A stretch of 21,696 nucleotides of DNA, taken from Euglena gracilis. Lineage: Eukaryota > Euglenozoa > Euglenophyceae > Euglenales > Euglenaceae. The stretch is taken from the NCBI GenBank assembly GCA_900893395.1, contig CAAHFI011434397.1:1-21696 (forward strand). Reading direction: 5' to 3'. Positions 9,356-18,199 of the stretch are shown here, one piece after another; position 1 is the first letter of the stretch, and every line of letters starts with the position of its first letter. The translations under genes and the position numbers were made by a program. The notes beneath the pieces are model-generated. The model did not search any database and had not been told where the DNA came from. It was given only the letters and a program-made list of their open reading frames with translations.

Positions 9356-10320
9356 ATCTACACCATGGACTGGGGACCGCACTACGAGAAGTGCCCCAGA
9401 TGGCAAACCGTGTGGCACGACACCAAGATCGGAGACCCGTGGCCCAAGGGCTACCGGGTTGAACACAAGAGGCTCCTGAAGGATGGGGTCTGGTGCGTGC
9501 CAACGGGCCTGGTGGGCAAGGTCCTCAGAGCACAGCATGCCCAAACGGGCCATTGGGCAGGCGAGATGCTGATGAAGGAGGCTCACCGTTTCTTCCAGTT
9601 CGCCGACGAGGAGGAGGCAAAGAAGCTGGCCGAGAGGATGCAGAAAATCTGCAGCTACTGCCAAGCAGTGGAACACCCCCATCAGCCGCTGCACCTGAAG
9701 GTGACACCGACACCGGTGCCGCCCCACATCATGACCAGCGTCTGCATCGACCTGTTTGTGATGCCCGAGGTGGAGTTCGAGGGCAAGCTGTTCAATGTCG
9801 TCGCGGGCTGCGTCGACAGACACAGCGGCTGGGTGGTGGCCACGGCACACCACACGAGGGGGTTGACGGCAGCCAAGGTCGCCAAGGCGATGTACCGCAA
9901 GTGGTGGTCGCCCCATGGGATCCCAAGCGTGATCACCTCGGACAGGGGGCCCCACTTCGCAGGAGCGTGGTGGCGAACCATGTGTGCCCTGCAAGGCGTG
10001 CGGCACGCTTACTCCCAAGCACACCACCACCCCGCCAACGGCAGAGCAGAGCAGATGGGGGCACAGCTGCAGAAGCAGCTGCGGCACATCCACGAGGAGA
10101 AAGGAATTCCGTGGGTGGAAGCACTCCCCATCGCTGTCCAACGCCTCAACGACAAAGAAGGACCAAGCGGGCTGTCACCATATGAAGTGCTCTATGGAAG
10201 GCACCGGCCGTATGCTGGTGTCCCCTACGAGCCACCCACCAAGGCCGAAGATGCAGTCAGCTTCTTCGAGCGGCAGAAGCTGGTGGACAAGAAAGTCGCA
10301 GACACCGTGAACCAGCTGCA
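9356..10320 (+). CDS. pol: Integrase
   Basis: The DDE-type integrase inserts the cDNA into host DNA. The N-terminal zinc-binding HHCC module shows HAQTGHW near 9536 and ICSYCQ near 9648. The catalytic core has its first Asp in CIDLFVMPEVEF near 9745, its second in VITSDRGPHFAG near 9928, and its Glu in PANGRAEQMG near 10033. I count exactly 35 residues between the second Asp and the Glu, the canonical D-35-E spacing. GLSPYEVLYGRHRP near 10170-10210 is the usual gypsy segment after the core. This is one of the best preserved parts of the unit. Confidence 0.88.
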
Positions 10321-10338
10321 TCAAAAAAGACCGAGCAG

Positions 10339-10962
10339 TTGAACAAGCGACGCAAGGAGTTGCCACCACTGCAAGTGGGCAGCAAGGCGTGGTACCTGCG
10401 GCCAAGGGGCAGGCCAGGGGAGAAGCTGGAGAGCTACTGGCTGGGCCCATGCCGCGTGATGGAGAGGAGGAGTGAGCACGGCTACGTGGTGGAGCTGCAG
10501 GAAGGAAGGATGCAAGAAGCACACCGGTGCCAGCTGAAGGCGTACACAGAGGGCGATGAAGAGCTGGGATCACCGGTGAAGCTATTCCACTTCAAGCAGG
10601 CCCGGTCAGATCCTCCAACCGGGATCGATGAGTGGAACGTCGAAAAAGTGGTGACCCACCGAAGAACGCCAGGAGGAGAGTTGGAGTTCAAGGTGCAGTG
10701 GGAAGGTTCCACCGAACTCACCTGGGAACCACTGCACCATTTCTTCCACAGCTACAGTCAGCCCATCGTTGATTACTTCCAGAAGAAGAACCTGAAGGAG
10801 GATGTCATGGCCCATCTGGCCAAACACCCAACAGAGGTGTCCAGGGTGTGGCTGTCAGCAGTAGAAGGAGGACCGAGGCAAGACAAGAAGTGGCCACTTG
10901 AGTGGGAAGAGCCCCCCACTGAGTGGACATGGGAGGAGAAGGAGGCGAACCAGCAGCTGTGA
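10339..10962 (+). CDS. pol: Integrase C-terminal GPY/F-like module and chromodomain
   Basis: The first part (VGSKAWYLRPR, then YWLGPCRVMERRSEHGYVVEL, about 10375-10500) fits the SH3-like GPY/F module at the integrase C-terminus. The second part, about 10621-10790, is a chromodomain: EWNVEKVVTHRR, then LEFKVQWEGSTELTWEP with the conserved Trp residues, then the C-terminal helix SQPIVDYFQKK. Chromodomains of chromoviruses bind modified histones and steer integration to particular chromatin. An acidic, Trp-rich tail ending WTWEEKEANQQL closes the reading frame at 10962. Its placement at the end of pol is exactly as in chromoviruses. Confidence 0.83.
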   Translation: MNKRRKELPPLQVGSKAWYLRPRGRPGEKLESYWLGPCRVMERRSEHGYVVELQEGRMQEAHRCQLKAYTEGDEELGSPVKLFHFKQARSDPPTGIDEWNVEKVVTHRRTPGGELEFKVQWEGSTELTWEPLHHFFHSYSQPIVDYFQKKNLKEDVMAHLAKHPTEVSRVWLSAVEGGPRQDKKWPLEWEEPPTEWTWEEKEANQQL

Positions 10963-12143
10963 GGGGCAGAAGCCCCCAGAACCCCAGCGACGGGGCCGCC
11001 AGCAAGAGGAGAGACAGCAAAACCGCAGAGACAAAAACACCCCACCAGCACAAGAGAAAATGGCGAAGAGCCACCACAGCACCCAACGAGAAACGGGAGA
11101 GACCGACACCAGCCGAGGGAACAGCAAGCCAGGAAGGGGAGAGCCCCAAAAACGCCCAAGCCCACGCAGGCCAAAAGAGAGGCCCACCATAGGCGCCCGG
11201 TCGGGTCCACCTGGCCTAGTCAACGGCAGAAGCGGCAACCTCAACATAGCTCCCACCTCCAACAGCACCCTCAGCTTCCAGCTTCCCCAACCTCTCCCCA
11301 CAACCCATACATCAGCTCCGTACCCCAGTGCCACCCCAATCCCGCAGCCCCGCAGTTCCCCTCACCTCAGCCTCCGACCCACCGACCCGTCTCCCACCGC
11401 ACCGCACCGCAGCACACCGACCAGTCACCACGCAGCACCGCCCGAACACGTGCCCCCATGGCACGTCCCACCCCATGCACGGTACCATGCGACCCAACGC
11501 AGCCGTGCGTGCCCGTGTGGCACCGAGCCCGAGCCTGCCTCACCCAGGTCTGACGGTTCGTACCCAGGCTTCCCAGTGACCCGTCCCTCGCATCCCAGGC
11601 GGGTAGGGGGCCCACCACCGGAGGGACCGGCCCTAAAGGCCCAGCCGGCCCACGGTGCGACCTGGCGGACCGGACCCAGCCGGCCGCCGCCCGTTTGCCC
11701 CGGCTACCCAAGCCTGAGGGGGGCGGGGGGGAAAGCGGAAAAGCCTGCTGCCAACCTGGGGTGAGTAAGGGGGTTTGGGCAGTACCATCGTTTTGTTCAA
11801 TCTGCATCGTTTACCGTATCGTTTTATCTGCATCCTGGTGCCCATCGTCAGATTTCTCAATTCAACAGTGCAGCGCAGCTGTGGCAGTGCGGTTCGGCGA
11901 GCAGCACAGGAGGCTGTGGTTGACCCTGTGGTGAGGGTTGACCCTGGACCGCACCTTTTCCCTGTCTCACTCTTTCTTTCCTGGACCACCGAACCCCCTA
12001 ACCCCGGCCTCAAGGAAGGCCACGGCACCCCGGCCCAGGTGGGAAGGGGCGCCAGGCAACAGCGGGGGCAAGAGCAGGCACGCCACCCGCAGAGCATGCA
12101 CACCCCAGGCGCCACGAGCGCACCAGCCAGCCAGGGGCAGGGT
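10963..12143 (+). other. First part of the long 3' untranslated region
   Basis: No domain is recognised. An open stretch at 10898-11764 overlaps the end of pol in another frame and encodes 288 basic, then Pro/Ser/His-rich residues of low complexity; it may be only a by-product of composition. A less GC-rich patch at about 11785-11870 contains repeated CATCGTTT/TATCGTTT-like words. From about 12000 the + strand becomes very poor in T. Purine runs near 11130 and 11716-11742 are alternative polypurine-tract candidates. Confidence 0.4.
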
Positions 12144-12623
12144 ACCCCCCCCAGCCGGCAGACCCAAGCGCGCACCAGCCAGCCAAAGGCAGGGCACCCC
12201 CCCCCAGCCAGCCAACCAGCGGGACCCCCCCCGAGCCAGCCCGGGAGGGGACACCCAACCAAAACCCCCCAGGCAGCCAAAAGGCCCGGGAGAGCCCAGG
12301 AGAGCCAGAGCCAAAGACAGGAGACCAGCCACCCCCACCCCCACCGCAGGACGAGCGGGGAACCCAGAGCCAAGCAGCAAGACGAGCCCCACGACAAAGG
12401 CCCCACGAACCACGAGGGGCAAACCAGAAGCGGGGCAGACCAACGAGCCCAGAGGGGCCAAGCCAGCAAAGGGGCCCGGAGGGGGCAGGCAGGCCAGACA
12501 CCCCCCGGCCCAAGAGAAGGGCAGCCCAGAGAGCGCGCACGCCCCCCCCAGCACAGGGAAGGGCAGCCACGCCGCGCGCACACCCCCCACACGCAAGGCA
12601 GCCCAAGACACACAGCGAGCACG

Positions 12624-12778
12624 CCCCAGCGCACAAGGGGCAGGGCAGCCCAAAGCCGCGCACAACACGCGAGCCCCCCCCCAGCGCACAAGGGGCAGGG
12701 CAGCCCAAAGCCGCGCACAACACGCCCCCCCCAGCGCACAACGGGAGACCGCACGCGCCCAGGCAGCCCCCCCCCACG
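12624..12778 (+). repeat. About 55-bp tandem repeat, two to three copies
   Basis: CCCCAGCGCACAAGGGGCAG begins at 12624 and again at 12679, each followed by the same GCAGCCCAAAGCCGCGCACA segment. A third, shorter and diverged start lies at 12729. Spacing is 55 and then 50 bp. The array lies wholly inside the T-free segment and shows that tandem duplication has helped build it. Confidence 0.75.
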
Positions 12779-12841
12779 GGGGACCAGACCCGGCAGACCC
12801 CCCCGGGCACGAAGGGGGCACCAAACCCCCCAGGGCAGCCC

Positions 12842-13070
12842 AAAAGAAAGAAACCGCCCCCCCCCAGGGGGCGGCCAAAAAAAAAAACCGCCCCCCCCCA
12901 GGGGCGGCCAAAAAAAAAAAAACCGCCCCCCCCAGGGGCGGCCAAAAAAAAAAACCGCCCCCCCCAGGGGCGGCCAAAAAAAAAAACCGCCCCCCCCAGG
13001 GGCGGCCAAAAAAAAAAACCGCCCCCCCCCAGGGGGCGGCCAAAAAAAAAACGCCCCCCCCCAAGGGCGC
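12842..13070 (+). repeat. Seven-unit array of GC hairpins separated by A tracts
   Basis: Each unit is an A tract followed by CCGCCCC, a short C-rich loop with A, and GGGGCGG: a perfect inverted repeat of seven or eight pairs. Hairpins start at 12854, 12888, 12923, 12955, 12987, 13019 and 13052 (the last imperfect), with a period of 32-35 bp. A tracts between them are 10-13 bases long. On the complementary strand each unit reads as a GC stem-loop followed by a run of T, the shape of an intrinsic or Pol III-like terminator. The period is not a fixed multiple of three, arguing against a coding role. Confidence 0.85.
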
Positions 13071-13130
13071 CAGGCCAGGAGCACGCACACCAGCCAAACC
13101 GACCAGCCAAACCCAGGAGGCAGCCCGCCT

Positions 13131-13684
13131 CTGCCACACGGAGGCCTGCCCCCAGCCGGATTGTCCGCCGCGGGCAGACGATCGAAGGGCTGAGAGCTCC
13201 AACCAGGCTTCCGTGGAGGCAAGCGGCGCGGCCCAGGCCGAGCGAGGCACGCCCCCCCCGGCCAAGGGCGAGCCCAAGCACGCCCCCCAGGCCCGCCGGG
13301 GAGCGCACATGCCTTACCCACTCCCTGGCCGCAGCCTGCAAGTCAACCCAGACGACATCCTCACCCACCAGGCTGCCAGCGCTCCGAACAGGGAGTGGGC
13401 GGTCGGTCGCACACCCAACCCGAGCCCACAGAGCCCCGCCCGCAGCCGGTTCCACCGCTGCGGCGGGAAGCCACACAGCGCTCCGCGCCCGGGGCTCTGT
13501 GGAGGGACGGCGGAGCCAAAGCCGACCCCCAGGCCGAAGTTCCCTCAAACGGCCCCATCTTGCTTCCCTCAGTTATAACGTTCCTTTCCTTTTTTTGTAC
13601 ATAGTGCACTCGATGCCTGGTGCGCACCGCTCCCGCCCCCCGCCGCCGGGGTAAGCCAAAGGCAGGCGAGGCCGGCGCCTCGGT
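13131..13684 (+). other. Last part of the 3' untranslated region
   Basis: T returns after 13130 and composition becomes more ordinary, still GC-rich. I see no recognisable coding sequence. A short AT-rich island at about 13568-13605 contains the palindrome GTTATAAC, AACGTT and a run of seven T. A CpG-rich patch follows at about 13620-13680. Confidence 0.35.
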
Positions 13685-13695
13685 AGGAAGGGGAG
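13685..13695 (+). other. Polypurine tract before the 3' LTR
   Basis: AGGAAGGGGAG is an 11-base uninterrupted purine run immediately followed by TGTGGG, the expected start of an LTR (TG). The polypurine tract primes plus-strand DNA synthesis and normally abuts the 3' LTR. It would give an LTR of about 636 bp. Purine runs further upstream cannot be fully excluded; the left LTR boundary outside the window would decide. Confidence 0.5.
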
Positions 13696-13715
13696 TGTGG
13701 GCGGCGGCGGCCTGA

Positions 13716-13752
13716 GCGCATGCGCACACAAAGTAGCGGAACCCTCCGCTAC
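13716..13752 (+). promoter_or_regulatory. Palindrome and perfect hairpin in the LTR U3
   Basis: GCGCATGCGC at 13716-13725 is a perfect 10-bp palindrome and matches the core of the animal NRF-1 site; that protein need not exist in this host. GTAGCGGA at 13733-13740 and TCCGCTAC at 13745-13752 form a perfect 8-bp inverted repeat with an ACCC loop. Both sit at the start of the presumed U3, where enhancer-like or factor-binding sites are expected. Confidence 0.45.
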
Positions 13753-14014
13753 TACCTGACCACCCCCTTTCTGCATTTGCCTTCCGCAGGCTCCCTTGTT
13801 TCCATGGATTCAATCTGATTTGTGCATTGGAATTCAATTTTCAAGTTCAATTGTTCAATTCAATCAAATACAAAGATTTCAAAGAAACCAAAGGAAACTG
13901 CCAAAGGAGAAATTACCTTCAAGGAGATCAAAGAAAACCTCAAGGAATTGGCCTACCAGGAGCGCCCCAAGGCAATTTCAAAGGTACTTGCTGGATTTGG
14001 CTGGGCTAAGTGGC

Positions 14015-14021
14015 TATAAGG
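14015..14021 (+). promoter_or_regulatory. TATA-like box of the middle LTR
   Basis: TATAAGG in the same context as the copy at 136-142. If active it would drive unit B. Confidence 0.5.
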
Positions 14022-14344
14022 GTGGGAAGCACCCCCTGAAAACCCCTAGCACCCAGGCTTTTCCGCCCCCCCTCTGTCCCCCCTCAATTTCCCCCCTGCG
14101 AGGGCCCACCTAAGCGGCTCCGCAGACCCCCAGAGGCATCGCAGGAGGCACCCCCCTCCACTCCGCCGCCGGGAATACTAAAAAATGGATCCCAACCCAT
14201 TCCAAGCACCCACGGAGCTTCCCAGGGCCTCCGTGGGGGCTGAGCCCACCCGCGCACCCCCCCTCGCCGGATCCGTGACCCGGGACCCACCCTGCCGGAA
14301 CCCCAGCGAGACCGGGACCCCCCTGGGAAACTCGGTAGCCGAGG

Positions 14345-15039
14345 CTTACAACCCTACCACAAACAACAACCCATTCCTCACAGCACCACTCTGAGGTGAA
14401 CCTTCAGATCACCGGCCTAGGCCCAGCACTCGGAGGCCCCACCCAGCGATGCCCGCAATCCCCTACGGGGACCCCCCATAACATCTACGTGGGAGCTCCC
14501 ACGGGGGATGCCCAACGCAGAAGCCCTAGCCCTGCTGTTCCCAAGTACAAATGATTTTGATCTCGATAGCCCTCGGATCGAACCCCCACACCACGGAAAG
14601 GAAAGCCAACCAGAAATCCCTTTTCCCCCGTTCCATCGCTCGATGAAGCCCCATCAGTGCTGCCTCCACCCTTCTCCCCCACCGACTCCGACCCAAACCA
14701 ATACCTCCATCTTCTCCATCCGTCCCCCACCTTCCTCCTCCTACACCCGCATCCCCCATCCTTCAGCCCTCATCCCCCCTGTCCTCCCCGACATCCCACG
14801 TCCGGACCCAACCGACGGACCGCAGCCCACCCCAAGGGTGCCGAGACGAGGGTTGCGGACCCGTTCTCCTCTGGGGCCACTTCCCGGCCCCAGAAGGTCC
14901 CGAGACTCTCCCAGAGGAATGGGAGCACAGGAGACAGAGAGCAGGAGCAGTGGGAGGAACAACGGTGGAACCATGGGGTCTGAAGGAGAAATGTGGCCTA
15001 GTTAGGGTGACTACGAGCAGGATGAGGTTTCAACGACAT
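14345..15039 (+). other. Leader region of unit B
   Basis: Counterpart of 464-1129 in unit A: C-rich with CCCCATCC words. No confident coding sequence is seen. Confidence 0.4.
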
Positions 15040-16190
15040 CAAGGCGATGCGGCACAACAGCAAAAAGACATCGAGGCAGTCAAACGACAGATCACCGCAT
15101 GCGACACTGCAGTCAATCTCGTCCGCGAGCTCGCTACACGTGCGTTGACGTTTCGATGCGATGCGCGGCAGAGACCACAACGCTGCACGAGCCCGCGAGC
15201 GCTGCGCAAAACCGCGATCACACAGAACGAGGTTCGCTTCGCCATAGTGGAACGAGATGTCCAAGGGTTGAAGGAGCAGATAAGACCGAGACGGCATCAT
15301 CATCCACCAAGGGTGCAGCCATCGACACCACGACAATACACGCAACCAGCATGCACGATGCGCGAATCACCGTCGTCGAAGGTGGAAACAGTAAGTGAAA
15401 GAGCGACATCCGGTCCGTAGTGGAAATGATGCGGCGCGAACACAAGCAGCAAGCAGCAAAAGGATCACTAAAACCACAACAACCATCCAATCCCGGAGAT
15501 GGAAGTAGCAATGAACAGAATGACAGTGCCGTACCAAGAAATTAAACAATCGAAAGAGCGATTGAAATGGCAACGGTGCAGGAAGTGACGGCGATCAAGA
15601 TGGATGTGGAGGCGATGAAACAAGCACAGCAGACACAGGTTGCGGTGATGGTGAAAGAGATCCAGGAGATGAAGCAAAAAACAACAGACAACGCAACTCC
15701 AACAACCGACCACATCCGACACCCTCATTCAGGAACTGCTTCGTCAAGGTGCAGGCCCTCGAGCAGAACAACAAGCAGTTAAAGCACGAGACAACGGAGT
15801 ACACCCGGAAGCTCGAGATCCAGTGTGCACGACTTCCACCACCTTGTGGCCAGGGTACAAGCCTGCAGGGCTCCATGGCCCGAGCCAAAGATGAGAAGGG
15901 CAAAGACCTTCTCCGGCTGAGCAAGAAGGTCGAGGTGACGGACGAGCACTGGCAAAAGCCATGGAGCGGGTGGATAAAAAGATGCACGAGGAGATCAAAC
16001 GACTTCAACTCCCACAACAACCACTCCAATCAACGGAGGAGGAGAAGGACGGCATCAACAGTTGCGGGAGAGAGTGCTCCATGGGGAGGGAGCGTTCTCC
16101 AAGGTGATCAAGGAGACAAAGACACAGCTCAGGGAAATACAGAGACATCCAGCTAATCCGGCAACAATCACGCCCCAATATCAGCTGCAG
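15040..16190 (+). pseudogene. gag: gag coiled-coil region of unit B (decayed)
   Basis: Counterpart of 1130-2320. Gln/Glu/Lys/Leu-rich coiled-coil segments such as LSKKVEV and VEAMKQAQQTQVAVMVKEIQ remain visible. The upstream related helix unit (VERDVQGLKEQI, near 15250-15285) is also present, confirming that the coiled-coil units belong to the family and are not chance. Decayed. Confidence 0.6.
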
Positions 16191-16519
16191 TGAACAGATG
16201 GAGCGAGAAGTGCAGGATCTGGCGAGACAAGTCGCACGGCTACAGCTCAGCACAACTATGCCCATCAAGGAACGACACATCTCCCACGAAGAATCCGTCA
16301 ACGTGCAGAGGCCCACACTTTCCCGTCCCAACCATACCCAGAAATACAAGCACGACAACAATCTTCGATTGCGGTGAGACGGCAGCTGAGGTTGGCGAGA
16401 AGGGGCACGCGATCAATGGTGCAAGGGTGAAGCAGTGACACCAATCCAGTTCAAGCAGTGATGCCAATGACGCAAGTGACACAGCCACACAGGAGCACAA
16501 CCGGAACGGCGGTGCGGGG

Positions 16520-16980
16520 GTGGAAGTTACCATCGCCCCAGTGCAAGCACACACCGTCAGTGGACAACTCCGGCTCCTGCCTCCACAGCTCCCGGAGTCC
16601 ATCAGCGGCAGACATCCCGGAAGGTTCAGCAGGATTGCAGAAGACTGGCCAATGTGGAGAAGAAAAGTGGATTCCGTTTTTTCCGGAAACGGAAGGGCCG
16701 ATGCCAGCAATGACCGATGCACAGCGATTGGCGTCGCTGCGAAGTGCACTTGACGAGGCCGAGGCTCTCTGGTAGACCAAGAGCTGGAAGCCAATCTGGA
16801 CCTTGGGTATGAAGAGTACTAGGCGCGTCCTCGACCTGGAGTTCGGGGCGGAGGATAAGGAGGTCCTCCGCCGCAAGCCCCACGGGGCTGAATTCAGCAC
16901 ACGCGGGCAAGCCAACAGAGAAGTCGTGGCTTGAGCTCCACATCAGATGATGACCCTGGCTGGGCAACTAGGCGATGTCA
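16520..16980 (+). pseudogene. gag: gag capsid-like region of unit B (decayed)
   Basis: Counterpart of 2657-3170. The PPQLPESISGRHPGRFSRIA and AEDWPMWRRK segments are readable and the Leu-rich helices follow in broken form. Confidence 0.6.
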
Positions 16981-17069
16981 GTGATCAGAGCTCAGTCGCC
17001 TGTTGATGATGGGATCCGTGGCGAAGAAACTGGCGATGGAGGAGGACAACAAGGACAGACAGGGGCACC

Positions 17070-17315
17070 TTGGTGCTCGATGGGCAGCCAACGATGCAGG
17101 CCACAGAGGAGGTGGAGAACATGGTGCAGGCGGAGACCGGAATGAGACCGCTTGCCGTGCGGCGATTCGGCAAGCGAGTGAAGGTGACACCCCAAGGAGA
17201 AGAGCACCCGCACGCCATAAAGATGCTGTATGAAAGGCAGCGGCTCCAAGGCGGGAGCGTTGTCAAGGTTTCCCCAGACAACGCGGAATGGGTCCGAAAG
17301 AAATCAACGAGCTGA
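17070..17315 (+). pseudogene. RRM-like region of unit B gag
   Basis: Counterpart of 3166-3462. EEVENMVQAETGMRPLAVRR and HAIKMLYERQRLQGGSVVKV are almost unchanged from unit A. The differences are mostly conservative residue changes, so this module has been kept better than its surroundings. Confidence 0.5.
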
Positions 17316-18000
17316 TGACTCGCTGGCTCCGAACGGAGCAAAGGATCGCCAATGTACCAGAGACGCAGCAAAGTTCCGGCCCCAAAAGGCAAGACCATCG
17401 GCCACAGCCGCGGCGGCACCGGGAAGTGGATGCAGAGTGGGATGGTGCGGAAGAAGAAGAGGAAGAAACCTCCGGCTAGTGGGAAAAGGAAACAAACGGC
17501 AAGAGAAGAAGACCCCGACACCTCCAAAGGTGTCCGAGAAGAAGGAGGAGCAACCGACAAACACGGTGCAACCCGAACCACAGTGCACCCAAAGTGCACT
17601 TTCACTGCCACCGGCGCTGAAGGAGGAGATAGACAACCAGAGTGGTCATCATCGGGCAGTGGCAGAATGCACGTACCAAGGCGGAGCGTCGTGGAACAAC
17701 TCGTGGGATGGGCAAAGGAAAGGGCAACCACAGTGGTCAAAGGGAGGAGATGGTAAAGGTGGTGGACAAGACAAGGGTAGCAAAGGCAAGGGCAATGAGA
17801 AAGCAAGAGAAAAGGAAAGGGAGATGGAAAAGGAAAATGGAGGAAAAGATGGCGACCGGGGGAGGAGTGTCGCCGCAGTGTAGGAGTGGGAGGAGTGAAC
17901 GGGCCGCCCAGGCCTTAGGGGAGGAGGCCTGGGCAGGCAGTCAAATCACCGAGACGGAGACTGGCATGAGGAAGTGCACGAGGTGAGAACCGTGCAGGTG
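17316..18000 (+). pseudogene. gag: gag Gly-Lys-rich C-terminal region of unit B (decayed)
   Basis: Counterpart of 3463-4200: Trp/Gly segment, then Lys/Gly/Glu-rich repeats near 17750-17860, then an RKCTR end matching unit A. No clean zinc knuckle is seen. Confidence 0.5.
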
Positions 18001-18199
18001 TGCTCTACCACCCTGTCCAGGCATCGAGAGGAGGAAGGATAGCAGGTGGTGGAGAAAAAGAAAAGGAACAACAAGCAAAGACAATCACATCCGACGACAT
18101 GACCCGACACAGATCAACGCCCAAAATGAAGGAAGGAAGATGAAGGGGAGATATCTCCGCCAAGGCAATGGCAGAGATCAAAAACAAACAACATCACTC

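Larger units (their letters stand above)
12144..13129 (+). other. 986-base segment without a single T on the + strand
   Basis: Reading base by base, the last T before the segment is at 12143 and the next at 13130; none lies between. The segment is C-rich, with many runs of seven to nine C. The + strand therefore cannot contain a stop codon in any frame. The complementary strand contains no A, so it cannot contain one either. The long Pro/Gly/Arg-rich open stretches on both strands across 11633-13578 are explained by this composition and are not evidence for genes. An RNA copy would lack U and could pair only through G-C. The corresponding part of unit B lies outside the window. Confidence 0.9.
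1..14331 (+). mobile_element. LTR retrotransposon unit A, Ty3/gypsy chromovirus-like, with a DNA methyltransferase domain
   Basis: The domain order is gag, methyltransferase, protease, reverse transcriptase, RNase H, integrase, chromodomain. Integrase after RNase H and a C-terminal chromodomain place it in the Ty3/gypsy (Metaviridae) chromovirus-like group. Position 1 lies inside the 5' LTR, because positions 1-451 match 13879-14331 almost exactly; the first part of that LTR is outside the window. The repeat period is 13878 bp, large for this group. The excess comes from the methyltransferase, the repeat tract and a 2.7-kb 3' untranslated region. The unit is broken, with about a dozen breaks by eye. 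Near-identical LTRs suggest a young insertion or recent recombination. Some length differences sit in homopolymers and could be assembly errors. No target-site duplication can be checked because the left end is missing. Confidence 0.88.
13696..14331 (+). repeat. LTR between units A and B (3' LTR of A, also in the 5' LTR position of B)
   Basis: The right boundary near 14331 is set by the drop in similarity between the units at the primer-binding site. The left boundary is set by the polypurine tract plus TG. U3 would include a GC-rich start with a hairpin and a GCGCATGCGC palindrome, then an AT-rich patch (about 13790-13890) with repeated TTCAATT words, then the TATA-like box at 14015. A later possible start at 13797 (TGTTTCC, pairing with the GGGAAAC end) would give about 535 bp but lacks a purine tract. 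Confidence 0.6.

Noticed and set aside
11716-11742. Purine-rich run followed by TGCTGCC, alternative polypurine tract and LTR start
   Set aside because: It would make the LTR about 2.6 kb and put the hairpin array inside U3. The purine run at 13685-13695 directly followed by TG is cleaner. Not fully excluded without the outer LTR.
10898-11764. A 288-codon open stretch overlapping the end of pol, a possible extra gene or env
   Set aside because: Low complexity, no signal peptide, membrane segment or known domain; it lies in C-rich sequence where open frames arise easily.
12842-13070. Regular repeat array resembling a CRISPR
   Set aside because: There are no unique spacers; the intervals are pure A tracts and the context is a eukaryotic retroelement.
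11633-13578. Very long open stretches on both strands (up to about 560 residues), Pro/Gly/Arg/Lys-rich
   Set aside because: They are explained by the absence of T on the + strand and of A on the complementary strand. They run through homopolymers and hairpin repeats, exist in several frames at once and show no domain.
13797-13803. TGTTTCC as the LTR start, pairing with the GGGAAAC end
   Set aside because: A good terminal inverted repeat, but no polypurine tract precedes it. Kept only as an alternative.
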